DNA of 37,265 bases, taken from assembly GCA_002887195.1 (NCBI GenBank), contig PJAB01000156.1, positions 1-37,265 of the forward strand, in the 5' to 3' direction. A model generated the notes under the pieces. The model did no database searches, was not told where the DNA came from, and saw nothing but the letters and a program-made list of their open reading frames with translations. Numbering within the stretch: the first letter of the stretch is position 1; the number at the start of each line of letters is the position of its first letter. Origin of the DNA: Chrysochromulina parva. Lineage: Eukaryota > Haptophyta > Prymnesiales > Chrysochromulinaceae. The position numbers and the translations under genes were made by a program. Positions 9,390 through 17,938 of this stretch are shown piece by piece.

Positions 9390-10271
9390 CTAACGCAATA
9401 GGGTACGCCGCCACTCTTCGCCGCAGCCGACACTTGCGAGAAATGTGTCTATGGCCCCATACTCGTATCGGATCCAAGCAAATGTCTCGTCTATGGCCTC
9501 AGGCGGCGATCCTCGGATCGCCGACCAATCGACGCCACGACCGACCTCGGCCGCGTCTGCGCCGGGCGCTGCCTCGTTCGCCTCCCGAGTCGATTCGGCG
9601 TTCGCGTTCGCGGCGGCCAGCAGCTCCTCAGATGCGGCGTAGCTCTCAACGATCGAGGCTCGATCATCGCCCGCGGCATGTTGCATCAGAGCTGCGAGCA
9701 CACCTGTTCTGTCCTTACCCTGGGCGCAATGGATGAGGACGCCACCCTCCCGGCGGCGGTCGGCTGCGAGTTTCAATGCGCGGCCCCACGCGGCCGTGTT
9801 TGCACGCAGCATCGCAGTATACAGCAGTTGCTGCCGGCCACGCGAGACCTCGTCGTAAAGAAGTCGGCTCAACTTCTTCGTGTCGAAGCTCTTGTACAGG
9901 AGCGCTTCGGCCCTCTTTGCAGGGCGCAGCCGCCGCTCAACCTCCTCAAAGAAGCCGTCGACGTTCTCATAGACTGGCACGTGGTAGCGACGAAGCACCC
10001 CGCAACCCTCAGAGGCGAGCTTACCAGCGCCAACTGCCGCTCCGTTATTGTAGGCAGCGGTCAGAAGGCGGCCAACACGACTTGCACGCCGCTGCGCCCT
10101 GAAGATCTCATCCTCATTTCTGAGATCGATGATCGTTCTGATTCGAGCTCCGTCCAATATGTACGCGGCCGCTGCATCTGTCGCGCTATCGAGAGCTGCG
10201 GAGCGGTACAGCCCTGGTAGAGACGCGCTCACGGCGCGGAAATTACTCACGCCGTCGAGCGTGACGAGCAT
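9390..10271 (-). CDS. Tyrosine/dual-specificity type protein phosphatase (Y_phosphatase3 / IphP-like)
   Basis: This gene encodes 293 residues. The active-site loop HCAQGKDRTG matches HCX5R, with the nucleophile Cys182 (codon 9726-9728) and Arg188. The N-terminal block GVSNFRAV followed by PGLYRSAAL, and IRTIIDLRNEDE, are hallmarks of the bacterial/fungal/algal tyrosine phosphatase group that also includes phosphoinositide phosphatases. The lysine and aspartate within the P-loop (GKDRTG) fit that group, some members of which dephosphorylate lipids. The C-terminal IDETFAWIRYEYG is also typical. No signal peptide is seen, so it is probably cytosolic. Its first 25 codons and 22 bp of upstream DNA recur exactly at 11868-11963. 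It is divergent from the gene at 10503. Confidence 0.9.
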   Translation of the reverse strand: MLVTLDGVSNFRAVSASLPGLYRSAALDSATDAAAAYILDGARIRTIIDLRNEDEIFRAQRRASRVGRLLTAAYNNGAAVGAGKLASEGCGVLRRYHVPVYENVDGFFEEVERRLRPAKRAEALLYKSFDTKKLSRLLYDEVSRGRQQLLYTAMLRANTAAWGRALKLAADRRREGGVLIHCAQGKDRTGVLAALMQHAAGDDRASIVESYAASEELLAAANANAESTREANEAAPGADAAEVGRGVDWSAIRGSPPEAIDETFAWIRYEYGAIDTFLASVGCGEEWRRTLLR

Positions 10272-10293
10272 CCTTCATTCTTTGTTTGCCGGA
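10198..10293. repeat. 96-bp duplication, source copy (phosphatase 5' end)
   Basis: It is identical over 96 bp, by reading, to 11868-11963 in the same orientation, 1,670 bp away. It covers the phosphatase ATG, its first codons, and 22 bp upstream. This copy encodes conserved phosphatase residues, so it is the likely source. Confidence 0.95.
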
Positions 10294-10502
10294 GTTTTAG
10301 CGCTGCTGGTTCGCCTTCGTTCTGTGGCGACGCCAACATCAGAGGCCGTGAACCACAGTGTGAAGAGTCCGTTTGCGGAGCCCAGGGAGTAAGGAGGGAC
10401 ACGCTGCACATCGCATCCCCCGGCTCCCCCGGTGTCTTTTTTCCGGTACCGGTAGTCATCACATGGTGCGGCGCGAAGGAAGGAGCAGGAGTGCGCGTAT
10501 TC
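10272..10502. promoter_or_regulatory. Divergent promoter region of the phosphatase and the 10503 gene
   Basis: A 231-bp gap between outward-facing starts. It contains a pyrimidine-rich run leading into TTTTTTCCGGTACCGG, which includes the octamer CGGTACCG. Confidence 0.5.
10444..10451. promoter_or_regulatory. CGGTACCG palindrome, copy 2
   Basis: It lies 173 bp upstream of the phosphatase ATG and 52 bp upstream of the 10503 ATG. Confidence 0.4.
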
Positions 10503-11291
10503 ATGACCTCCATGTCCGAGAATTTGCTCAGCGATCGCGAGGCCAGTGCGCACGAATCCCGCTGCATCCGCGCGCCGTCCACATGTACATGCGCGCACGT
10601 GGCATGGATCTGGGCGGAGCGGCCAGTCACGGCTGCGCACCCCAACCCCGGCAAGTGGATGCTGTTTCCCTCCACCGAGGACGTGGACCGCTGGTGGACC
10701 GTTGTGCAGCGGCTGCTGGCGACTGGGCGGCTCGGAGACACTGCCAAGGTAGCGCCCAGCCGTGGCAACGTTCGGACGCATCTGATCTGTGTCTACCTCC
10801 CGGACTCCGACGACGTCAAGGAGGTGATGCGTGTGCTGCTGTTGCTGCGTGATGAGCTGGACCTGCGGATGGGGCTCAACTACAAGACGGACGAGGAGAC
10901 GATCAATGGCCACTACGCGGCAAGCTCCGGTCGGAACATCCAGCACGACTCCAAAGAGATGGTGTCCATGTACACCTCGCCAAGGCTGGTCCAGCAGCAA
11001 GTCGCGCCTGCCACTGCTTCACTCTCCCCCCTCCTCTCATCTACCAGCGGAGCCACCAGCCATAGTGCCAGCGTATGTGATGACAAAGTTGCGGTCGTCG
11101 AGCTGGTCCGAAACAACCCAACCAGGCAACTGATCGCCATCCGTGAACCTGCTGCTGACGCTCACACGCCGAAGGTGGTGCGTTTTCTCAGCCCACCCCA
11201 GCCGTATGTCATACCGTCTCAGCGCGGTCAGAAACGCAAGGGTGTCTCCAGCGCGCAGGGCAAGCTGGGCAAGGCTGCCAAGAGTGAGTAG
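10503..11291 (+). CDS. Bles03/DUF1917-like protein (eIF4E-like fold, putative)
   Basis: This gene encodes 262 residues if unspliced at the 3' end. The core GKWMLFPSTEDVDRWW, then GRLGDTAKVAPS, THLICVYLPDSDDVKEV and LNYKTDEETINGHY, matches my memory of the C11orf68/Bles03 family (DUF1917). Database entries of that family are sometimes labelled phosphothreonine-lyase-domain-like. Biochemical function is not established. After the domain comes a Ser/Thr/Pro-rich tail with a basic cluster (RGQKRKG) that might be a nuclear signal. The ATG at 10503 is the first in frame; 10512 is an alternative. The last codons overlap a strong donor, AAGA|GTGAGT at 11284. Splicing to TTTTCAG at 11368 would give a 291-residue protein ending at 11463. 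Confidence 0.65.
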   Translation: MTSMSENLLSDREASAHESRCIRAPSTCTCAHVAWIWAERPVTAAHPNPGKWMLFPSTEDVDRWWTVVQRLLATGRLGDTAKVAPSRGNVRTHLICVYLPDSDDVKEVMRVLLLLRDELDLRMGLNYKTDEETINGHYAASSGRNIQHDSKEMVSMYTSPRLVQQQVAPATASLSPLLSSTSGATSHSASVCDDKVAVVELVRNNPTRQLIAIREPAADAHTPKVVRFLSPPQPYVIPSQRGQKRKGVSSAQGKLGKAAKSE

Positions 11292-11550
11292 GACAAGTGG
11301 GACAGTGAGTAGAACAAGAGTGAGTGGTCGAAGTGAGTGGGGGTTTGTCTTGTCCTGCTCGTTTTCAGAGCTACGAGGCGCCGTCGTTCCGTCGATGGTA
11401 TCAGGAGCCACAGGACGAGCAGGAAAGGCCACATTCTCCGCGGTATTTCTTCCTAATTTCTGAGAATTCACAGTCCATTTCACACCCCACGTTGGTGGCG
11501 GCGGCGGCGGGCAGCGGCGGCGGCGGCGGCGGCGCTGGTTCCGAGCGAAG
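11292..11550 (+). other. Short intergenic region: possible terminal intron and exon, then GGC repeat
   Basis: Four GTGAGT donor-like hexamers (11284, 11305, 11320, 11333) in repeated GTGAGTAGNACAAG-type units are followed by a pyrimidine tract and TTTTCAG (ends 11368). This resembles the repeat-built introns elsewhere in the window. A GGC trinucleotide run (about 11493-11537) lies just upstream of the GST start and probably sits in its 5' UTR or promoter. Confidence 0.45.
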
Positions 11551-12825
11551 ATGGTGTCGCTCCTGCTCGTTGCGTCGGCGACGTCGCTGATGCTGCCGGC
11601 AGCTCGAACCATTCCTGATCGGCATGTCAGTGTGCGCTGTAGCGCAGGAGCGCCCAGCGCCACATCCGATGACGTGCTGTTCTCGCCACTGGAGGCAAAG
11701 CTTGCTGATGCCATGGCGGGGTACATGCTTCGGCCGGCGCAGAAGCCGGCGTCCGCGCCGGAGCCTACGCTACCGACGATTCGTCATGGTTTAGCCCCAC
11801 GTGCAGGTGTGACATTCTACCGCGATGGCAATGCCTGGTGCCCGTTCTGCGAGCGCGTTTGGCTGCAGCGGAGCGGTACAGCCCTGGTAGAGACGCGCTC
11901 ACGGCGCGGAAATTACTCACGCCGTCGAGCGTGACGAGCATCCTTCATTCTTTGTTTGCCGGATGAGCGCGCCCGCGTCGTGGCCGAGCTGCGCGCCTTC
12001 GACGACCCTGAGAAGGGTCTGAACGTGGGTGGCGCGGGCTACGCCTTCATGCGCGGCGCTCCCTTCGGGCAAGTGCCCGACGAAGGAGGCGAGTCAGACG
12101 CTAAGGTCGCTGCGCTGCGTGCTGCATTCGAGCAGAAGCTCTCGCGGCTCGAGGAGCGGCTAGCACGTGTGGAGGACAGTCCGTATTTTGAGGCCGAGTT
12201 CGGCGTGCTCGACATCGCGCTGTGGCCCGCGATGGAGCGGATGGCTGCCGGGCTTCGCGCCTTCCGAGGCTACGAGATATGGGACCAGCCGGACTTCCCG
12301 CGCCTAAGTGCGTGGCTGCATGCAATGGGAGAGCGGCCGGCGGTCGCGCGGGTTCGTTCCGACGATGGGACCCTCGTGCGCCTCTTCGCCAAGGTCTTCG
12401 GCATGAAGGGGAATCGCTCATGGGGCGACTCCCTTGTGCTCGTCCGCGGCTCGAAACCCGCGCTTGAGGCCGCCGCGAAGCTCGTGCGTAACCGCCGCGA
12501 GGTCGTGGACGACATCCTCTTGCATTCCCAGCTAGGCAAGGGCGGCCTGGGCGGCCTGTCGCGCAGCGAGACGGCGGAGGTTGTGGAGGTGGCGATCGCG
12601 CTAGTGGCCGCGCGCCTCGCCGCCGCGCCGCCGCCGGATGTGACGCGCCTCATCGAGGATGCGCAGCAGCGCGCTGCCGCCGCCGGCGTCGTGTGCGTCG
12701 CACTCTCCTTCCTGCGCGCTCGCGTGAGCGCTCCGCGTGACATGACGGCAGCGGCCGCGACTGCGCTGCGAAGGGCGTGCGCGGAGGAGGCGGCTGAGGC
12801 GTTTGATCGGTTTGGGTATGTGTAA
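11551..12825 (+). pseudogene. Omega-like glutathione S-transferase interrupted by a 96-bp insertion
   Basis: The 5' part (11551-11867) starts with a signal/transit-like segment (MVSLLLVASATSLMLPAA) and enters a thioredoxin fold at VTFYRDGNAWCPFCERVW, where CPFC is the expected active-site motif of omega/CPFC-type GSTs. At 11868 the gene runs into an exact 96-bp copy of the phosphatase 5' end, and the frame stops at 11934. The 3' part reopens in another frame (DERARVVAELRAFDD at about 11962, continuing to 12825). It carries the helical GST C-domain (EFGVLDIALWPAMERM, FPRLSAWLHAM) and an extra C-terminal helical region. The rest of the N-domain, by family expectation some 60-80 residues, is missing. 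Either the gene is broken, or the insert is spliced out (for example CTG|GTAGAG to GATGAG|CGC keeps frame), which would still leave a deleted N-domain. Confidence 0.7.
11868..11963. repeat. 96-bp duplication, inserted copy inside the GST gene
   Basis: An exact copy of 10198-10293, same orientation. Flanking bases differ immediately on both sides apart from trivial matches. It sits where the GST N-domain should continue. Confidence 0.95.
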
Positions 12826-13163
12826 AATAGGCCGAGATTAAGCCGAGCCGCGGGTGATCGGCGTCGCGCGGCGCGGCCATGCGCGCCGGCCGCCCGGCCG
12901 GCCGCCGACGTCCGGTGTCACCGAACGATCTGCATCCGATCTCACGCGTGATCGTCTCGGGTGTCTCGGCGCGCCGCCGTACCGTAAATGGTCAAAATAA
13001 AACGTGCTTATTTGTGGCGGAACCTCTCTCTGAGTCCTCGAGTCGTCGTGCACGACACACGGCATGCCATTCTTCGCTTGAGGCGCTTGGGGTATCGTTG
13101 GACGCTGGCGCGCAGGGTTTGAGTGCCTGAGAAGCCTTGGCCCACACCTCCGCCACACCTCTC
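12826..13163. other. Convergent intergenic region
   Basis: 338 bp between the 3' ends of the GST-like and GDAP2-like genes. It contains GC-rich inverted sequence (about 12885-12908), then a more AT-rich piece with TAAATGGTCAAAATAAAACG (about 12985-13004), a plausible polyadenylation area. No gene was seen. Confidence 0.5.
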
Positions 13164-16100
13164 TCAAGTTGCCCCCCTTTGTTGGAGGAGTAACTCGATG
13201 ACAGCCTGCGCTTCCGCAAGGTCGAGCTCCGCAGGCTCGAGCCGCGCCTCGTCGATCGCGCGCAGCGCGCCTCTTGCGCGCTCGCGCCGCACGGCATGCA
13301 GATGTGGCTCGAGAGCGCCGAGCTTCGCTCTCCTCTGCTCGACCGCCACCTCAGCGTCGGCGAGCGCGTCTGACGCCTCATCGACCGCTCGCTGAGCGGC
13401 GATGATCCTCGAAGGGTCGGCGCGAGGCTCGCCCCGCTGACCGGTGGCGCGGGCATGCTCCTCCTCAGCCGCGGCAGCGCGTTGCTGCGCGCGGAGCAGC
13501 TGCTGTCGCTGTGCGGCCAACCCCTCAGAGAGCTCCGCATACTGCGCGCTGAGCGCCTCCGCTTCGGCTGCTGTGACCTCGGCTGTGACCTCGGCTGTGA
13601 CCTCGGAGAGCTCCTCTGCCACGGCCTGACCGCCGCGCGTCGCGTCGTGGTGGGCCCCTCCGTGCCTCCGCTTCATCGCGTCGTCGTGGGCGCGTGAGAG
13701 CTCGGCGTGCAGCGCGTGCAGCGCGTGCAGCGATTCGGCATACCTCGCCGCCCCCTCGCCGCTCTGGACGGCCCCGGGGGGCAGCGACGCGAGGCGTTCG
13801 GCGCCGTCGCGGGCGCCGTCGCGGGCGACCTCGAGCTGGTAGAGAAGCCGCTCATTCTCTTGCTCGAGGGCCCTCACGCGCCCTCGCGCCGCGCCGAGCT
13901 CGCGCCGCCAGCCCGCGACGGCGCCCGCGACCTGGTGCGCTGTTGCCTGGTCGATCGCGCCGCCGTCGGTGAGCGAGAGCCGCGGCGGCGGCGCGGCACC
14001 AGAGGCGGCGTGGAGCGCGGGCGCCGTCGCGGGCGCCCGCGAGGAGCTCTCAAGCATCGACTGCTGCTCATCGATCCGCCTCATCAGCGCCACCTTGTCG
14101 GCACGCACCTGCGCCCACGCCGCGTGGGAGAGGTCGCCGCCGCCCGCGGCGGCGACGCCCGCGAGGTACGCCGCCGTCCTCGCCCATCGCACGAGCGCAC
14201 GGCGGCTCGACATCCCAGCCGACTCTTCAAAGAAGAAGGCAAGACGCTCCTGCACCCATGCGGCCGTCTTCACACCTGCGAAGAAGCCCGTACCAACGGT
14301 CGCCCTGTGAAAGGAGCCCGCCGTGTTGCCGCCGCCCGTCGCCGCGCGCTGGTGAAAGGAGCCCGCCGGCTGGGAACCCGCGCGTGCCGGTGCGCTCACC
14401 TTGCTGAGCGCGCCGCCCGCCGCAATGCCCGCAAGGCGCGCGTTGACGCCGTCGAGGCGTGCCTCGACCCGCATCTTCTCGAGTGCGGCGGCCTTGGCCT
14501 CCGCCGACGCGCGCTCGGCCTCCTGCTCGAAGCGGTCCTCGAGCGACGCGAGGGCCTGCGCAGCCCTCGCTTCGAGATCAGCGAGCTCTGCCTCGTGGGC
14601 GGCGGCTTGCTGGTTGAGCAACCCGACGAGTGCCGAGCGCTCCGCGTCGGAGATCGTCGGCAGCTGCAGCCGCGCCTCGGCCGTCGCGCGCTGCTCTTCG
14701 TGCGCGCGCTGCAGCGTGTTCATATGCGGCACGAGTTGCGAGGCCACCTCTGCCATCGCCGCGTCCTTGCGGCTAGCGATGCGGGCGAGGGCAGGCTCGA
14801 GACGCGCCTCCCCCTCGAGCGCCTCCTTGCGTCGCTTGAGGGACGCCTGGAGCTCGAGCAGCTCGAGGTCCGTCAGGCCGTCGCCCGCGGGCTCGGCGAG
14901 GCGCTGCTCGATGCGCCCGATGTCCTCCTCGGCCGCAAGCACGATCGCCTCAAGCGCAGAGAGCTCAGCCACGCTCGACTGCTCGACCGCACGCTCGGCT
15001 CCGAGCTTTGCCGCCGCCTTGATGGCGCTGATCTTCTCTTCCAACTCCTTGGTGGCCGCCTGCAGCTCGTGCTGCCGCTTCTCCGCCTGCGCGGCGCGCG
15101 CCTGCTCGGCCCCGCGCGTCGACGCCGCCTCCTCGGCCGCCTGCTTGAGCGCTGCGCCCAGCTCGATCTGCTCGCGCGCCATCGCCTCCATTGCTCGCGC
15201 CACCTCGGTCCGCTGCGCCGCGAGAGTCGCCTGGAGCTGTGCGAGCTCCTCGAGCCTCGATGCCTCCGTCGACACGATGGGCAGCCCGAGCTCATCGCGC
15301 AGCACTGCTTCCGCCTCCTCCTCGCCCTCGGCGGCGTGGGTCCCCGCGTGCCCATTGGCAAGGCTGCTGCTGTGCCCGTTCTTGGGCGGATGGGCGTGCT
15401 CGAGAGTGCGACGCGCCTTGGCGGCTTCGAGCTGGCGCTCGAGCGACGAGATCTCGTACAGCATCTCCCATCGGTCTGCCTTGATCGTCTTCTGCAGGTT
15501 GAGCAGCTCCTTGGCCATGTAGTGGTTGTAGACCTGAGCGTGCGCGAGCTGACCCTCGAGATCCGCGAGCTCAGCGAGCGCGTCGCGCCGCTCGGACTTC
15601 TCATCCTCCATGGTGACAGTGTGCTGGTGCACTTGCTCGAGCTTGCGCCGCGCCTCGTCCACATCGCGATGCGCCTCGAAGAGCGCGTTCGAGAGCCGGT
15701 TGATTTCCTGGTCCTTGGCCGCCTGCACTGAGCCGAGCCGCTGCTCGACCGCGTCCGAGGCGGCGCGAGAGTACGCGAGCTGATCGGAGATCTCGATCAG
15801 CTGCTTGAGCAAAATCTCCTTCGACGCCTGCGCCTGCGCGAGCTTCTGCGACGCGATGCTGCCGGCGCCGCCGGCAGCGCCGCCGTGCCCGTCGGTGCTC
15901 GCGCGCTCGGCGGCGGCGAGCGCGACGGCGGCCTGCTCGGTCGGCGACGCGCCGGGGCCGAGTCGGCCTCCTGGCAGCGCTCCGGCAGAGACGGCCGCCG
16001 CGAGCGCATCGGCCTTGGCGTGGCGCGTCGCGGCGTCGTCGCCCATGACCGCATCGAGCAGGTGCACGTCGTTGCTCATCTCGAGGTACTTGCGCACGAG

Positions 16101-17600
16101 GGGCGAGTCGGGCATCCGCAGCGTCCCCGGCGCGAAGTAGTTACGCTTGAACAGGTCGGCGAGGCACGGCAGTTGGATCACCTTGGTCTCCCAAAAGCGG
16201 CCGTTGCCCGCAAAGGTGCGCAGAAAGTTCATGGCCATCTTGAGCCACCAGGAGGCATGCACGATGTACATGAGATACAGATTGTCCTTGAGACGTCGGT
16301 CGAAGAGCTCGTACACCTTGCGCAGCCACGCGAAAGGCGGCTCGTTCTCGGGAGAGAGCGTGGTGTGAATGTACACGATGATGTACGCCGACTGTACGTA
16401 CCGGTCGAGCGTGCGCATGATGTGCATCAGCACGCGCTCCCGGTCGATCGGGCGCGCGGGCAGGTGGCCGGCCCAGAAGAGAAAGATTGGGCGGCCGCGA
16501 GCGTCCACGCCCGCGCGGTAAAAGAGCTCCATGGCGTCGATGTCGGAGAGGTCCGCCAGGCCCGCACGCTCGAGAAACGAGGCGTACGCCGAGCCACGGC
16601 GCATCGCCTCGTCCGCGCCCGCGACCGAGGCGACGGCGGCGGTGGTGGCGGCGCTTGCAGCGTGAGCCGCGCCCCGGTCACCGACGCTGCCGCCGAGCCG
16701 CGAAGGCGAGCCAGGACGCGGCGCCATCCTAGGCGGCTGCGTGAGGCCGGCGAGAGCGGCGCTGGGCTGGCGCCCGAGCGTAGGCTGCGCCGTCAGCAAC
16801 GCCTGCGGCGGCGGCGCACCGCCAGGCGGACCACCCGTCCGCCGCGGCGCCGCCGCGGCTGGCTGGGCGAGGGCGGGAAGCAGCCTCGCCGCCTCGTGCT
16901 CTTCGTGCGATGAGCGCGGAAAGTAGAGCGGGAGGAGGTTCTCGTAGACCATGGCGTCGTACACGTCCTGCGGGCGCATTGCAAATAGCACCAGCTGCAG
17001 CCCGCGCGTACTTGGCTGCTCGAGCAGCCGGCGCACCGTGCGCAGCGCCGCGTGCGCCACCTGTTCGCGGGGCGCGTCCTTGGTCTTGATGCATGTCACC
17101 GCGACGGTGGCGCACTGCAGTTGCGCGGCCGCGCGCAGGCTGCTCTCGTAGCAGCGCTCGAGCGTTGCCTCCGCCTCGCGCCCGTCCAACCACGGCGGCG
17201 GCACCGTGTGGATCACGTGCTTCGCCGGCAGCTTGAAGCCACGCGTCGCCTTGGCCTGGCCTGGCTGGCAGCCACCGAGCCGCGTGCACGCCTCCTCGAG
17301 CTGCGGGCCGGCGGCGACGAAGAGCTGGCCCGAAACCCCCGAGCGCTCGTTCAGGTCATCGTTATTGCAATTCACCACCGCGTCCACCTTGAGCGTCGTC
17401 ACGTCGCCCTGCCAGAGTGCGATGCGGAAATTGAGCTCCTCATTCATCACGAAGGGCGAAGTGGCCATGTCGTCGAGAAGGAGCGCTTCAGACGGATCGG
17501 CCTCCATCGCGGTCGGCGCCACCTCGCCCCAGCGCTGCAACCCGTCCACCTCGACCGAGCCGAGGCCATTGGTGGCTGGCTTGGGCTTGGCCGAGGCCAT
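13164..17600 (-). CDS. GDAP2-like: GDAP2-type macro domain plus CRAL-TRIO protein with a long coiled-coil tail
   Basis: This gene encodes 1,478 residues in one open frame. About residues 55-190 form a macro domain: LWQGDVTTLKVDAVVNCNND, SGVSGQLFVAAGP, a GQAKATRGFKLPAKHVIHTV strand, and CIKTK later. In GDAP2 relatives this domain is macroD-like and may bind ADP-ribose or related ligands. A Pro/Ala-rich linker leads to a divergent CRAL-TRIO/Sec14 domain (about 340-490: GRPIFLFWAGHLPA, YIIVYIHTTLSPENEP, YIVHASWWLKMAMNFLRT, FWETKVIQL), the lipid-binding half of GDAP2. The remaining roughly 900 residues are Ala/Glu/Arg/Gln-rich heptad-like coiled coil with short internal repeats (EVTAEVTAEVTA). 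Animal and plant GDAP2 proteins are about 500-560 residues, so the tail is an unusual extension. The start ATG at 17600 faces the SNF2 gene. Confidence 0.88.
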   Translation of the reverse strand: MASAKPKPATNGLGSVEVDGLQRWGEVAPTAMEADPSEALLLDDMATSPFVMNEELNFRIALWQGDVTTLKVDAVVNCNNDDLNERSGVSGQLFVAAGPQLEEACTRLGGCQPGQAKATRGFKLPAKHVIHTVPPPWLDGREAEATLERCYESSLRAAAQLQCATVAVTCIKTKDAPREQVAHAALRTVRRLLEQPSTRGLQLVLFAMRPQDVYDAMVYENLLPLYFPRSSHEEHEAARLLPALAQPAAAAPRRTGGPPGGAPPPQALLTAQPTLGRQPSAALAGLTQPPRMAPRPGSPSRLGGSVGDRGAAHAASAATTAAVASVAGADEAMRRGSAYASFLERAGLADLSDIDAMELFYRAGVDARGRPIFLFWAGHLPARPIDRERVLMHIMRTLDRYVQSAYIIVYIHTTLSPENEPPFAWLRKVYELFDRRLKDNLYLMYIVHASWWLKMAMNFLRTFAGNGRFWETKVIQLPCLADLFKRNYFAPGTLRMPDSPLVRKYLEMSNDVHLLDAVMGDDAATRHAKADALAAAVSAGALPGGRLGPGASPTEQAAVALAAAERASTDGHGGAAGGAGSIASQKLAQAQASKEILLKQLIEISDQLAYSRAASDAVEQRLGSVQAAKDQEINRLSNALFEAHRDVDEARRKLEQVHQHTVTMEDEKSERRDALAELADLEGQLAHAQVYNHYMAKELLNLQKTIKADRWEMLYEISSLERQLEAAKARRTLEHAHPPKNGHSSSLANGHAGTHAAEGEEEAEAVLRDELGLPIVSTEASRLEELAQLQATLAAQRTEVARAMEAMAREQIELGAALKQAAEEAASTRGAEQARAAQAEKRQHELQAATKELEEKISAIKAAAKLGAERAVEQSSVAELSALEAIVLAAEEDIGRIEQRLAEPAGDGLTDLELLELQASLKRRKEALEGEARLEPALARIASRKDAAMAEVASQLVPHMNTLQRAHEEQRATAEARLQLPTISDAERSALVGLLNQQAAAHEAELADLEARAAQALASLEDRFEQEAERASAEAKAAALEKMRVEARLDGVNARLAGIAAGGALSKVSAPARAGSQPAGSFHQRAATGGGNTAGSFHRATVGTGFFAGVKTAAWVQERLAFFFEESAGMSSRRALVRWARTAAYLAGVAAAGGGDLSHAAWAQVRADKVALMRRIDEQQSMLESSSRAPATAPALHAASGAAPPPRLSLTDGGAIDQATAHQVAGAVAGWRRELGAARGRVRALEQENERLLYQLEVARDGARDGAERLASLPPGAVQSGEGAARYAESLHALHALHAELSRAHDDAMKRRHGGAHHDATRGGQAVAEELSEVTAEVTAEVTAAEAEALSAQYAELSEGLAAQRQQLLRAQQRAAAAEEEHARATGQRGEPRADPSRIIAAQRAVDEASDALADAEVAVEQRRAKLGALEPHLHAVRRERARGALRAIDEARLEPAELDLAEAQAVIELLLQQRGAT

Positions 17601-17938
17601 TGGAGTTGACCCAAATGAAATTCCTCATCAAAATTGTGTTAACCTTACATGCCTTTCGGTTCCACACAAAGCGGGGGGCTGCCGCGAGCGGCGCGGCCTG
17701 GGAGACTCCTGGGAGGCGCCCCTAGATGAGTGTTTTAATCCGACGGACCGCCTCCCTAATGTCGCGGGAAGCGGTACCGATCACTACGCCGATCCCAGCC
17801 GGCTTCGTACGCAAGGAAACCTTGGTGCCTTCACGTGTACCAGCGTCTACGCGAGCACCGGCACTTCCGTCAGCACAAGCACCAGCCCTTCCGGCGCTTC
17901 CGTCAGCACCGGCACCAGCCCTTCCGGCGACGATCACC
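17601..17938. promoter_or_regulatory. Divergent promoter region of the GDAP2-like and SNF2 genes
   Basis: It holds the third CGGTACCG palindrome, inside GGGAAGCGGTACCG (17766-17779), identical over 14 bp to the SHMT promoter. That site lies within the longest SNF2 ORF (ATG 17726). If the motif is promoter DNA, the true SNF2 start may be the ATG at 17939. Confidence 0.45.

Noticed and set aside
13707..15731. 674-codon plus-strand ORF opposite the GDAP2-like tail
   Set aside because: A mirror of the coiled-coil coding sequence (Leu/Arg/Glu reversed); no domain and no promoter-like start.
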